Source: Puccinellia tenuiflora (lineage: Eukaryota > Streptophyta > Magnoliopsida > Poales > Poaceae). From it: a stretch of 64,000 bases of DNA. Position 1 is the first letter of the stretch. Each line of letters begins with the position of its first letter. Of this stretch, positions 11,557 through 22,603 are shown piece after piece. The notes under the pieces were generated by a model that saw only the letters and a list, made by a program, of their open reading frames with translations, was not told the DNA's origin and ran no database searches. Both the position numbers and the translations under genes were made by a program. The stretch lies in NCBI GenBank assembly GCA_012064385.1, contig QRDG01002506.1:62001-126000 (forward strand). The letters run 5' to 3'.

Positions 11557-14500
11557 CTTAACGGTTGGACTTAACTTACCTACTTACCTGTGACGAAAAC
11601 CGTGGCTGATGAGAATGAGTCTCATTTCCACACAACAATATTCTCAACACTTAGGGTCTCGAGCTTGGCCAACTATGGTCCAACTCGAGGCTCAGTTTTT
11701 GTCCAACTATGGTCCACCTTTCAGCTCATTCAACTTTAGCCAACTCTGACCACTTAGTAAATTTGTTTCTCCGTGTTCGACTGGACTGACTCAAGTGTGA
11801 CTGGACCCAACACCGGTCCTTAGGTAGGAACAATACTAGATTCTACATTTGACACTCTCGAGAGCTTGTACCACCAGTACCGATGTACTGCACCCATCAT
11901 GGCGACAACACAAACCTATTCCCCCGTAGCCGTCCGCTCTACCAAGACACTCCTTGTGTAGCTACCGACTTACCACTCGGGCTAAGTCTTATGACGAAGT
12001 GAATCCGGCACGTCCCCAACTCATGAGCAACGCCTAGCTCCGGAACCTTCGCAAGATTAGCCATGACCACAACTATGCAGTAACCGACTAGACTTGCCAA
12101 GTGGGTAGCATCAAAAGAGGCTTGCTAGACTACTAAGCTATGGTCTGCCCATTTTAATGATGCATGGTTGTGCGGGTGGTGTTTGGCGAGTGGCACTATA
12201 TGACTCAATCTAGTCGACGCAGGTGATTACTCACTTAGCATATTTCATACTTAGTGACCAAACAAGTAACAAACATTAGTCCACAGGTTACAATGAGCAA
12301 TAATAATCACATAATAATCCAGCAAAGGTGAATAAACTCAACCGGCCGATGAGTATGCCTGCCACAGGTTGATCGAAAGAGAGTAAAATAGCACAGTCAA
12401 TCGGGCGATGGCGGAGATACCTCCGACCAGTGATAGCCACAGGTTGAGTAAAAGGAAGTAAAATAGCATAGTCAACCGGGCGATGGCGGAGATACCTCCG
12501 ACCAGTGACAGCCACAGGTTGAGTAAAAGGAAGTAAAATAGCACAGTCAACCGGGCGATGGCGGAGATACCTCCGACCAGTGACAACCACAGGTTGAGTA
12601 AAAGGAAGTAAAATAGCACAGTTGGTTAGCGTCAACCGAGCGATGGCGGAGATACTTCCAACCAGTGACAACCACAGGTCGACTACAAAAGTTAGTGGAG
12701 GCGTCCACGCGATCCCGTTCCTCCATTCCATTGACTGCGGCGGTTCCCCCAGTCCATCATCGCCGGAATGGGGAGTGGTGCATGGTACCGTCCAACGCAA
12801 CGCCACAACTCTACAGAAAAGTAGTCGGTTCAATCCACTTGGGTAGGACCCAACGTGTATTTAGTCAGGGTACCGGAACTCAATCCATGGTAGATCACAT
12901 GAAATAATAAGCATGCAATATGGCATGTGAGATGCAAACTAACGTTCAAGCAAGTAACAAATACTGCAAAAAATGCATCGACAACTTGGAAACAGATGGT
13001 TGGGGGCTGATGGCTTGCCTTCAGGAACAGGCTCAACTTCCAGTTCAAATGGAGGGTTTGAATCTATTAAAGAAATTAAAAAACTTGGTTAAAACCTTCC
13101 ACAAAGCATTCAAAGGTTCAGTAGGCAGATGAACTTCAAATCCATTGAAACTAGTGACACTGGATATATATTTTCAGAACAGAGCCATTGCAAAAAGATT
13201 CATATTTTTCTGATCATTTTTGAGAGAGTTATGGCTTTTCAAAAATAGGGTTCAGAATTTGTTTTTCTTTTTTTTTCAAAACAGAAAAAATAAATAGGAA
13301 ACCGTTTTCGGTTAAATATTAAAAATATGATGGGTGGGGCCCATCCCTTCAAAACCCGAAACAGTACGCGTGGGGGGCAGAAAAGGAAAAATAGCGGGAC
13401 AGGTCGCCGTCGCCAGCGTGCTCACCGTCCAGGACGGGGATGGCGGTTCTGTCCATCCTAGGCTCCGGCGAGGGTGTCTACGGCTTCCTGGTGACCTGGA
13501 TTGGAGGATGGGGCAAGGAGATGGTGCTGGGAGGGCTATAGAGAGGGAATCGACCGGAGGCCGAGCGATGGAGGCGTGCTCGTTGCCGGCGCTCTGGTGC
13601 TCTTTAGGAAGCAATACTGGGGGAGGAGAGGGCTTTGGGGAAGGGTGTGGGGATGTGCTCCTTGAGGGCGGCCGGGTGCTCTATTTATAGCCTCCCGCGG
13701 GGTGGCCGTCGTGGGGGCAGGGTGCGGTGGCGGGGTGAGGTGTCCCCGGCCAGCGAGCTTTGCGTCGATGGTATAGGTGCGGCGCGTTGCCGAGCGGCTG
13801 TCGCATTGGCTAGACGGCGGAAAGCACGGGGCCGTGGATAAGCTCGGGGTGGCGTGGCACTGGCGGCGGGTGAGGTGTCCAGGCGGCCGTGGCGTGTCGA
13901 CGGGCATCCCGGCGACAGTGTAGCAGCGGCGCATCACCGTGCGGGGTGGAGCACTAGCTGGATGACAGGATTCGCGGGGCGGTGGATAGGCACGAGCGGC
14001 CTATTGGTCACTAGTGAGAGGAGGGTCCCGTGGCGGCGGTGTGCATGCGGCGCGTCGTCTAGCGGACGGCGGCGCACGGGAGGGGATGGGGAGGTGACGC
14101 GTGGTTGTAGGGGCCGAGGGAGTGGTGGGGATGCAGGGGCACGAGGGGAAGCGGCGGGAGGGCTGACGGCGATGACCAAAAGGGGCGGCGCCGTCGGGCA
14201 TGGTCATGCCCGTGGCGACCACGCTAGAGAGCATGCCAAGATCGGCATGAGGATGCCATTTGCAACACAGGGCTCAAAACAGAAAACCAACCGTGTCACT
14301 TGGTGCAGAAACTGAGAACCTACAACTTTCTAGTTATGAGGTTTGGCTGGTTTGCAACTCGGGTGAAGGGAAAATTTCATCAAACACTTTTGGCGGAAAA
14401 GTGAAAATGGATTTTGGGATTTAAAAATAAATGGTTAATGGCCAGGAAAAATCCCAGAGGTAGATATTGGTTAGGAGCATCTACTTTGGGGGTTTTTACA

Positions 14501-14851
14501 ATTTTGGGAAAAGGTTTAATAGGCTTTCGAAAATACTTGGTGTTTCAGGCAGAAAACAAATTAGGGAAATGTCAAATATTTTCTTAACAAGATATTCAAT
14601 ATTTTTGCATAATTGGGTTCTACACTGGTTGGTGGTCCTCCCTGAAGTTTTGGAGAATTTTTGAAGATGGTCTTGACATACTTCCTTTGGGAAGCTAGGG
14701 TTTTGGGGTCTTTGACATTAAAGAAAAGAAAATCAATCGAGAGGGCCTTCGGTTCGGAAAAGAGTGGAAAAACCAAATTATCCAAATTCAAATTCAAAAG
14801 TTTGGTTTTGTCAAGAAAAATTTTAAAGGACCAAATTTTCAAGATGTTACA
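11557..14851 (-). repeat. E: long chromovirus-type LTR, minus strand, left end truncated
   Basis: The right end AAGATGTTACA (14851) gives minus-strand TGTAACATCTT. A minus-strand TATA (GGCTATAAATAG) lies at 13681-13692, beside a GC-rich block at 13330-14260. Homology to LTR1 is strong around 11940-12290 and 12600-12960. It sits against CCTCC of D's LTR, so E probably inserted in D's 5' LTR; the left boundary with a matching CCTCC is absent. Alternating reading frames in the GC-rich block are not convincing genes. Confidence 0.7.
12360..12665. repeat. Tandem repeat, 75-bp unit, 3-4 copies, inside LTR E
   Basis: GATGGCGGAGATAC recurs at 12407, 12482 and 12557 (75-bp period), with a diverged fourth copy at 12642. 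The unit matches the LTR1 sequence at 716-780. Because 75 is a multiple of three, it gives a spurious repetitive minus-strand reading frame. Confidence 0.85.
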
Positions 14852-14925
14852 CCTCCTTCGCGCCCGTGCCGAACCTAAAAAGGGGGTATCCTTTACACCC
14901 GGTGTCCGTGATCCAAGCCACGACA
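14852..14925 (+). repeat. Remnant 3' end of D's 5' LTR
   Basis: Only the last 74 bp survive, ending ATCCAAGCCACGACA directly before D's primer site. It corresponds base for base in length to 11483-11556 of K. The upstream LTR part is missing; E abuts it at CCTCC. Confidence 0.75.
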
Positions 14926-14945
14926 TCTGGCGCGCCAGGTAGGGG
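14926..14945 (+). promoter_or_regulatory. Primer-binding region of Tat element D
   Basis: TCTGGCGCGCCAGGTAGGGG follows the LTR's terminal CA. The same word pattern (TTTGGCACGCCAGGTAGGGG) follows A's LTR. This is the characteristic post-LTR sequence of grass Tat-lineage gypsy elements. Confidence 0.75.
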
Positions 14946-15017
14946 GCGCAAGCGCTGGATTCATCTTCATCGACTTCGTGATCTTCGCCGAGATCTACCT
15001 CAAGTTCTTCGCCGAAC

Positions 15018-16428
15018 ATGCCGCCGAAGAAGAAGCCCGACGTCCAAGCCGGCCTCCCCCACGCGCACTCAGGCTTCTGGTGAGCGCCGTGCTGCCGCAG
15101 AAAACCAAAACGCTCCTCCTCCACCGCCTCCGGAGAAGGTGGTGCCGGATGGAGCGGGCTGCAACATCCGAAGTGGCGAGGACGCGGATGCACAAGGGAA
15201 CTTCACCAGGCCTCACCTCTCGTGCTCGGGAGGGGAGAAGAGCGTCGACGAAAACACCGACAAGGATCCCATTTCCGGGGAGAAGAGCGCCGGCGTCCGC
15301 GCCGGCAAGGGTCAGCAAGGCGCCAGAAGCAAGTCCTGCACGCTCCTCTCTGCAGACGCGCAAGCTCATCACGACGCCCTCGTCACTGCCAAGGCCCTGA
15401 TGCAGTTTCCTTCGAGCACCGACAACCCCAAGGTCTACCAGGAATGGCGGATCCGCGTGCAGGGGCTCCTCAACTCCGCCGACGGCGGTCCCACGTGCGA
15501 GCCCGCTCATGCTCCCACTGTCGACAGTCCCGGAGCAGAGGAGGCTGAGACGCGTGAACCCCGGAATCATCCCCGGGGCGAGCGCCCAGGCGAGACGGTA
15601 CCTCCATGGGGGAATCCTCCTACGGCCGGTCGGGCGAACCACGACCGTGACCCGGTCATCTCCGTCGGAGCGTCCTCTACACGCAATCGAGATCTGCGCA
15701 ACGACCTCAACAACCACTAGCACTAGGATATGCGCACCCGCATCTAGCGCCGCCGAGAACGCCATCATCGGGAGGATCGGGACGACGACATCGCCGAGGG
15801 CTGCCTCGCCCTCTCTCCGCTACGATGGGACCACCAACCCAAGGGACTTCCTACAGCTCTACTCGCTCGCTGTGTTGGTCGCCGGGGCTGACGAGATCAT
15901 GATGGCCAACTGGTTCCCGTTGGCCCTGAATGGAGACGCCCAGTCGTGGCTTCTCAACCTCCCCAAGTGCTCCATCCGATCCTGGTGGGCGCTGGAGGAA
16001 CAGTTTCTGGGGGCTTTCCAAGGCGGGTACCAGCGCCCGGGAGTTCCCAGTGACCTCCAAGACTTCAAGCAGCTTCCGGGTGAGACTCTCTGCAAGTTCA
16101 TCCAACATTTCACCCAGAAGATGAACACCATCCCCTGCATCGAAGAAGAGCTGGTGATCCAGTCCTTCCACGCCAACGTGCGGCACACCTGGATGCGCGA
16201 GAAGTTGAGCACACATCGCATCCAAACCACCCGTGAGCTCTGGGAGCTTGCGGACCGCTACGCCCGCGGAGAGGAAGGGGCAAGGGTCCCCGGGGAGGAT
16301 GAACCCGAGGACAAGGTCACCCCCGCCAAGAACAAGAAATGGAACCCTGGAGCCGACAAGCGTGTCTTCGTCACCGAGCCTCTCCCCAAGAAGGCCAAGC
16401 CATCCTCAACCTCCGAGGGGGAGGAAGA
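15018..16428 (+). pseudogene. gag: gag of Tat element D, 5' part, frameshifted
   Basis: A start at 15018 gives MPPKKKPDVQ, then the reading moves to another frame near 15050 (recognisable DAQAHHDALVTAKALM, about 15355-15402) and to a third near 15715. The third frame carries the retrotransposon gag core: YDGTTNPRDFLQLYS (about 15821), MMANWFPLAL, SWLLNLP and the FKQLPGETLCKFIQHFTQ signature (about 16061). At least two indels break it, so it is a decayed capsid gene. The coding sequence stops at 16428 because element A inserted here; gag resumes at 50205 on the far side of A. Confidence 0.85.
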
Positions 16429-16433
16429 TCCAT
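16429..16433. other. Target-site duplication of A, left copy (TCCAT)
   Basis: TCCAT at 16429-16433 is repeated at 50205-50209, directly outside A's two LTR termini. This proves that the 33.8 kb between is one insertion plus its nested passengers. Confidence 0.95.
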
Positions 16434-17114
16434 TGTCGGGACTACGGGAACCGGGGTCCCCTGACCCAGCTGTCGGCGGCCCGTGGATTTCACATCGTTG
16501 GCATTATCTAGCGCACGCCTCGTGAGGGACGGCCGCTCCCCCACGGGTCAAGGCTGGAGGATCGCGCCAAGCCCGCCTCACGAGGCGTCCGAATGGAGGC
16601 CCCTCTGCGGCTACCCCGCGGATGGAGGAGATGACGCCAAAAGTACACAGCAGAGCCACGTACGGGGCGGTCTGCCCATTTCGGTGATTAAAGATTGGGA
16701 CGGTGCGAGACCGGGCGAAGGACGAGAGGACCCTTGCCTCTTTGGTGCTTAAAGCTCCCGTCGAGGGACCCGTCCTGAAGAACGACGTCAGCAAGCCACA
16801 CACCCTCCTTTGTCTTCTCTTGGCCAATTATGGTTGCCCTTCCCGTCAAGAGGAAAAGGCCTAGGTCACTATAAAGGGGGGGGGGGGGGGGTCACTGCCT
16901 CCATTGTAAGGGGTTCGAGACTCCAACAATCAACACCCGTGATATAACCAGACTAGCAGAAGTAGGGTTTTACACCACAACGGTGGCCTGAACCTGGGTA
17001 AACCTCGTGTGTGTTCTCTCCTCGCTCCACTCGTCTTGCATAGAGATCTTATCGGTAGACTAGCTTTCAACCCCGTGGAAGAAATTAGGTCCATCGGAAC
17101 CCACAAATCCGACA
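16434..17114 (+). repeat. 5' LTR of A
   Basis: It starts TGTCGGGACTACGGG and ends CACAAATCCGACA (681 bp). A TATA box (CTATAAAG) lies at 16869, directly before a pure G run of about 18 bases (16874-16891) that is six G in the 3' LTR. The first 85 bases equal 44339-44423 apart from seven substitutions, and CACGC at 16514-16518 is the target later hit by L in the 3' copy. Confidence 0.92.
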
Positions 17115-17134
17115 TTTGGCACGCCAGGTAGGGG
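17115..17134 (+). promoter_or_regulatory. Primer-binding region of A
   Basis: TTTGGCACGCCAGGTAGGGG directly follows the LTR's CA, the same layout as in D. Confidence 0.75.
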
Positions 17135-17170
17135 TTGAAGCTTGTTCTTCCTAGACAGGTCTCCATCGCC

Positions 17171-18774
17171 ATGCCCAGTGAGCACGAGCCCATGGACGAG
17201 CGCGCCTTGCGCCTCCACCATAGGCGAAGCGTGTTGCGCGGGGCAACCGCCACCGAGCCCGACCCGCGAGCCGGTGACCGCCGCTCTGAGCGCCGTAGCA
17301 TCGCAGATGCCCGCGACTCTATCAACCGAGCCAGGCAGCGCGCGGACAAGCAGGTCGAGGAGTCGGCGGCGTCAGTCGCCCCTCACCCACACCGGTCAAG
17401 GCATGTCACTCCGCCTCCCCAGCTGCCGGCTCGACCCCCGTCGCCTCCTCTTCACCGCCAGCCGTCCCAGTGCGCCGAGTCGGAGAGGTGCGACACCGAG
17501 CCGGCCGAGGCCACGTCTCTGCGCCTAGCACGGGAGCTGCTGCAGTTCTGTCCCGCACCCGGTGCCATGGACGTGTGGCTAGACCGCATCACCGAGCTCG
17601 TCCACAACGCGGATCCCGCGGCCTCCCAGCAGCAGCGCAAGCCGTCGCGCGGCCGCCAGCCCTCACGCGGGCAGGAACATCCTCGCGGTACGGCGCTTCC
17701 ACCCCCGCAGGAGGGAAACCTCGCCGGCCGCCTCTCCGTCGCGCTGCCTCCACCGCTCCAACCCCCGCGGGAGAACAAAGCCGGCCGAGCCGCCGCACCT
17801 CCGTCTCCGCCATGTCGGCCGCAGCCTTCGCACGCATCCTCGCCCCACGACTGCGTCATCATCCACCATGCTCCCGAGGATGCCCGCGTTGGTATCGCGC
17901 GACAGCGCGAGCGAGAAAACCAAACTATTCAGCAAGTCGTCAACACCGGCAACGCCAAATGTCCTCCGCATGCCGTCGCCACCATCGCCGCCATTTACGA
18001 CGGAAGCTGCCTCGCCTTCTCCAGCGAGCTACGCCGGGTCATCTGGCCCAACAAGTTCCGCCTCGAGCCGCCGTCGCGCTAAGACGGGACGCACAACCCG
18101 GTGGAGTTCCTCATGCTCTACACCATCGGCATCCAGGCCGCGGGAGGGGATGACAAGGTCATGGCGAATTGGTTTCCCATGGCCCTCAAGACGCTGCGCG
18201 TTCATGGATCATGAACCTCCCCGAGGGCTCCATCGCATCATGGGGGGCTCTCTGTGACGCGTTCATAACCAACTTCGGAGGCACTGACGAGCGCCCTCTC
18301 ACAAAGAACGACCTGAAGGCGGTACGCCAGGCCCCAGGAGAAACGTTGCGCAAGTTCATCCAGTGCTTCAGCCAGGTCCGCAATAAGGTCCCCCGCATCT
18401 CCGACGCGGACATTATCTCCGCTTTCGTCGGGGGCGTCACAGATGTCGGCATGTGCGAGAAGCTCGACGTCCATGATGAGCTCTCTTCCGTCGTCAAGCT
18501 TTTCGAGATGGCCGACAAGTGCGCCAAGGCCGAGGAGGGCCATCTCTTCGCCCACAACGACCCAAACCTGAAGAAGGAGGAGGCCCTGAACCCAGCCCGG
18601 GTGCCCCCTAAGCGCAAGCCTCAGGCTGTCCTTGTAGTAGAGCCCGATCACAAGCAGCCCCGCTTGGCTGATAACGCCGCCCAACAAGAAGACAGGCCGT
18701 ACTGCATCTTCCATGACATGCACGACCACGATACGGAGAACTGCCACAAGCTTAGGCGGTATCAAGAGCACTAG
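17171..18774 (+). pseudogene. gag: gag of A, one stop and one frameshift
   Basis: ATG at 17171 (MPSEHEPMDERAL) opens a basic, Pro/Arg-rich N-terminal region. An in-frame TAA at 18080-18082 falls where D's gag has Tyr (the YDGT motif), and the frame goes on with DGTHNPVEFLMLY and MANWFPMAL. A one-base shift near 18190 moves it to the frame holding MNLPEGSIASWGALC, APGETLRKFIQCFSQ and SDADIISAFVGGV, ending YQEH at 18774. This is the gag capsid core of the Tat lineage. A short CxxxH-like cluster (CIFHDMHDHDTENCHKLR) near the end resembles the known C-terminal motif of these gags. Confidence 0.85.
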
Positions 18775-19149
18775 CAGCAGCGAGGTCACGGCAGGGCCGC
18801 AGCCGAGACGACTACAACCGCGGATACAACAACCGTGACAACTGCTACAACAACCCTTCGCAGGCTAAAGCTGCGCAGCGCCCCCCTGAGGCACGTGACG
18901 GCCAGCCGGACGAGGCAGACGACACCGGGGGCTACCAGGAGCCCCGCAGGCTGGCAGCATGCATCCTCGGGGGAGCACAGGCCCCGCGATCGAACCGCCA
19001 CCTCAAGCAGCTCTCCCCTGGGGTCAACGCTGTCCTCCCCGAGCCCGAAGCCATGAGGCCCCTCAAGTGGTCGCACCACGCCATCACCTTCAGCAAGCAG
19101 GATCACCCCCCCCCCCCACACACACACACAACCAGGATGGTGGGCCTGG
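18775..19149 (+). other. Gag-protease linker of A
   Basis: This stretch between recognisable gag and protease has no intact zinc knuckle. It includes a short C run and (CA)n tract at 19107-19130, probably replication slippage that shifted the frame. Confidence 0.5.
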
Positions 19150-19155
19150 TCCAGC

Positions 19156-19722
19156 TTGTCTGTAGGCCCACCGTCGCTGGTATCCAGGACGCTCATCGAT
19201 GGCGGCGCTGGCCTCAACGTCCTCTCGATCGTGATGTTTGACCTGATGCAAGTGCCTTACGAGCGCCTCATGCCAACAAAGCCTTTCACCGGGGTCACGG
19301 CAGGCACCACTACGCCTATCGGCCAGGTGTCGCTCCCAGTGACCTTTGGAACACGCAGTAACTATCACACCAGGCTCATCGACTTCGACATCGCCGACTT
19401 GGGCCTTCCTTACAACGCCATTCTCGGCTACCCCGCCCTCGCCAAGTTCATGATGGTTACCCACCATGCGTACAACATCGTCAAGCTCCCGGGCAGCGGC
19501 GAGACCATCATCATCCGCGGTGACGAGAAGGACGCGGTGCGCTCCCTCGAATGGGCGTACAAGGACGCCGCCGCTGCGAACCCCGACGAAGAGGAGGATG
19601 TCGCGCCCTCGACGGTGCCCATGAAGAAAAGAAACTGTTTTCTGAAGAGAGGACAGCCACGAAGCAAGTGTCGCTCAATGCCAATGGCACGAGGGCTATC
19701 GTCATCATCGGCGGGAACCTGA
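19156..19722 (+). pseudogene. pol: Aspartic protease of A
   Basis: The frame carries LIDGGAGLNVLS (about 19192), where IDGG is the D-S/T-G-like active-site motif of this family, and then FDIADLGLPYNAILGYPALAKF (in part), the typical ILGxPxLxxF flap/C-terminal motif of Tat proteases. The domain is nearly complete but separated from gag and RT by frame changes and a stop (TAG at 19732). In an intact element it would release Gag and Pol products in the virus-like particle. Confidence 0.85.
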
Positions 19723-19732
19723 CTCACAAATA

Positions 19733-20640
19733 GGAAAGCGCGCTCGTCGCCTTCCTCCGCGCAAACGCTGACATGTTCGCATGCATGCCGTCAGACATTC
19801 CCGGTGTACCAAGGGAGGTGATCGAGCACCACTTAGACGGGTGCCCAAGCGTGCGCCCTGTGAAGCAAAAGGTTCGATGACACGCACCAGAAAAGCAAGA
19901 TTACATTGTCAAGGAAGTGGAGAAGCTCAAGAAGGCCAAATTCATCCGCGAGGTGTCCCATCCTAACTGGGTCGCCAACCCCATCATTGTACCGAAGGCC
20001 AAAGGCAAGAAACGCATGTGCGTGGACTTCACGGACCTCAGCAAATGCTTTCCCCAAGGACCCTAAACCTTCTCCCCCGCATCGATCAGATAGTCGACTT
20101 GACTGCCGGATGCGATCTTCTGTGCTTCTTAGATGCCTTCTCGGGCTTTCATCAGATCAAGATGGCGAAAGAGGATGAAGAGAATACGGCATTCATTACA
20201 CCGTGCGGCGTTTTCTTCTATGTGTGCATGCCCTCCGGCCTCAAGAATGCGGGCGCAACTTTCCAAAGGCTCATGCACAAAGCCCTCGGCGCTCAGATGG
20301 GCCGGAATGCCGAGGCGTACGTCGACGACATTGTCGTCAAAATCCATGTGGAGCGCACGCTCATCGCTGACCTCGAAGAGACCTTCATCATCCTGCACAA
20401 GGTCAACATCAAGCTGAATCCCGAAAAATGCGTTTTCGGGGTCCCCTCCTAGAAGCTCCTCGATTTTCTGGTATCACACCGTGGTATTGAGGCAAACCCC
20501 GACAAGATCAGAGCCATCGAGGAAATGCGGCCGCCCCAGCGCCTAAAAACATGCAGCGTCTAGCCGGCTGCATGGCCGCACTCAGACGTTTCATCTCCAG
20601 GCTTGGCGAGAGGGCCCTACCATTCTTCAAGATCATGAAG
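19733..20640 (+). pseudogene. pol: Reverse transcriptase of A, frameshifted
   Basis: RT begins around ALVAFLRANADMFA (19744) and continues HPNWVANPIIVPK, MCVDFTDLSK, then, after a one-base change near 20050, PRIDQIVDLTAGC and LDAFSGFHQIKM. The catalytic YVDDIVVK box at 20318-20341 is intact. PSGLKNAGATFQRLM just before it is the usual motif. In-frame stops at 19877 (TGA) and 20450 (TAG) further disable it. Confidence 0.88.
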
Positions 20641-21520
20641 CGCACGGGCACATTCGAGTGAACGCTAGAGGCCAACGCCGCCTTCAAAGAACTCAAGCTC
20701 TACCTCGCCAGCCCGCCGATCATGGTGGTTCCGCGGACCCACGAGCCGCTGCTGCTTTATCTGGTGCCCTCCCCCCACGCGGCAAGCGCCGTCCTGGTAG
20801 CGGAACGGGAGGAGCCCGTACCTGCCATCAAGATCCTTTCCATGTCGCGGGAGCCGAAGCCACCAGACGCAAGCCCTTCCGGGTTGGCTCGGGAGCTCCC
20901 CGCCCGGAACCCACCCCCAGCAGAGTTCCAGGAGGAGGGTCCCGCAGCATCGCCTGAAAATCCAGCGCTCAGCTGTGACCTCGCCACGAGTCCGACCGCC
21001 ACGTCTGCCGAGCTCCGACTCATGCAGCAGTCCATCTACTTCGTCAGCACGGTGCTCCGAGATGCCCACGCACGGTACAACATGCAGCAGAAGCTCCTAT
21101 TCACCCTCCTTGTCACCTCCCGAAAGCTTCGCCACTACTTCCAGGGCCACATTATCAAGGTTGTCACTTCTTACCCCCTAGAGGTGACCCTACGCAACGC
21201 CAATGCCGTCGGCTGTGTGGCTGAGTGGGCGATCGAGCTTCAAGCTTTCGACTTGGAGTTCGTTACCACCAATACAATCAAAATCCAGGCCCTCGTGGAC
21301 TTTGTTGCGGAATGGACTGATCCAGCCATGGAAGAGCCTCCCAGAGGATCGTCTATGCCGCCGGACGAGGATACCCCCGACGCATGGTCGGTACACTTCG
21401 ACGGCGTCTTAACCTCACCCACCGGCGACAAGCTCTACTACGTGGTGCAGCTCTGCTTCGGCTCCGTGGCAAAACATCCAACAACATCGCGGAATACGAG
21501 GGACTCATCTGCGGTTTCAA
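20641..21520 (+). pseudogene. pol: RNase H and start of archaeal-type RNase H of A
   Basis: The frame from 20722 carries the RNase H region (ASAVLVAEREE, KLLFTLLVTSRKLRHYFQGH, ALVDFVAEWTDPAME). A second RNase H starts at WSVHFDGVLTSPTGDK (about 21384), the DG being its first catalytic Asp. Two RNase H domains in tandem are a hallmark of the Tat lineage. B splits the second domain after 21520; it resumes at 31441. Confidence 0.82.
21516..21520. other. Target-site duplication of B, left copy (TTCAA)
   Basis: TTCAA at 21516-21520 is repeated at 31436-31440, directly outside B's TG and CA termini. Joining the flanks restores an uninterrupted RNase H region in A. Confidence 0.93.
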
Positions 21521-21664
21521 TGTAGCACCCTCACTTTGAAAAGTAAGAATACCTCGTGAATTGCTAGGCCCTGGATCGAGTATGGCTAGCATTCACCAAC
21601 AGGATGTAATATCATGCATAAATGCTAAACGTTATTACATCGCAAGTACGTATGATCCAGAAAT

Positions 21665-21669
21665 AAAAT
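21665..21669. other. Target-site duplication of N, left copy (AAAAT)
   Basis: AAAAT at 21665-21669 matches 28530-28534, directly outside the two 1092-bp LTRs. Confidence 0.95.
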
Positions 21670-22004
21670 TGATGAGGACATCCCTAGTCCTTTACCATTT
21701 TCTTCTATCGATGATGTTGCTGCTCAAGACAAGCCCAATGAGGTGAGGATTGGACCGATGACAAGAGCTCGTGCCAAGCTACTTGGACAACAGGTGAACT
21801 CACTCTTAATTGAATATGATGTTTGTGATAACGAGAACTTCATACTGCCTAAGTCTATGCACTTGTGTATGATTAGGGTTGTTGATAACACAAATATTGG
21901 AGGAGTACCAGAGGAGCGGCAAAGAATGGAGTACAACGTCACCTATGGCGCGAGGGAGGAGCGGGAGGAAGGCGCAAGAAAGGAAGACGAAGAAAACCAG
22001 TCAG

Positions 22005-22285
22005 GCCGGCCTGAGGCCGGCCTCAGCCCGGCCAGGCCGGGCTGCCACCCGAAGCACCCGGCCTCCGAGACGCAGGAAGGCCGGCCCAAGCCCGGCCTAG
22101 GCCGGGCATGTGCCCGAAGAGGCCGGCCTCAGCCCGGCCTCAGCCCGGCCTAGGCCGGCCATGCACCCGAAGCGGCCGGCCTCAGCCCGGCCTCCGCCCG
22201 GCCAGGCCGGCCTGCCTGCCAGACGATTTCCAGCCCGGCCTTGGCCCGGCCTAAGCCCGGCCTGGACCCGGCCTGCGCGCCAGAT
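22005..22285. repeat. GGCCGG/AGCCCGGCC-rich degenerate repeat in N's 5' LTR
   Basis: Words such as CAGCCCGGCCT, AGGCCGGCCT and AAGCCCGGCCT recur many times in both orientations. The same block is at 27773-28053 in the 3' LTR. It is dense in CpG and CCGG and self-complementary. Confidence 0.85.
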
Positions 22286-22369
22286 TTCGGCCGAACCCAC
22301 TTTTGGGTCGGTTTGTACCCGTTGGAGTCCGAACCAAGTTAGGTTTTTGTGTTAGGTCGGTTGGCCCCC

Positions 22370-22379
22370 TATATAAAGC
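22370..22379 (+). promoter_or_regulatory. TATA box of N 5' LTR
   Basis: CTATATAAAG lies just after the GC-rich block; the same site in the 3' LTR is 28138-28147. Confidence 0.75.
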
Positions 22380-22603
22380 TAGGGCCGGCTGCTAGTGAGA
22401 GGTTAGACCACGTTTTGATTAAACCCTAGATTGGATTGCTACAAGCATTCATCTTTTGCCGTGTTCCTCTTTGTTGCGATCAGGAATACAAACCCTCCAC
22501 TTTGTTTCGATCTGGAGGTTCTTGCTACCAAAGTTAGAGTGTGATCTGTTGTTCCATTGGGAATTAGTAGATCGCAGAAACCGCTTCGTGGCCGGCGGCT
22601 ACG

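Noticed and set aside
12338..12833. Repetitive minus-strand protein with a 25-residue unit (LWLSLVGGISAIARLT)
   Set aside because: The unit is just the 75-bp LTR subrepeat read in a frame that happens to be open; both shifted versions are equally open and it lies in an LTR.
13334..14315. GC-rich frames in LTR E that could be a small gene
   Set aside because: No domain, no consistent strand, and the position equals the promoter-proximal GC block of the family LTR.
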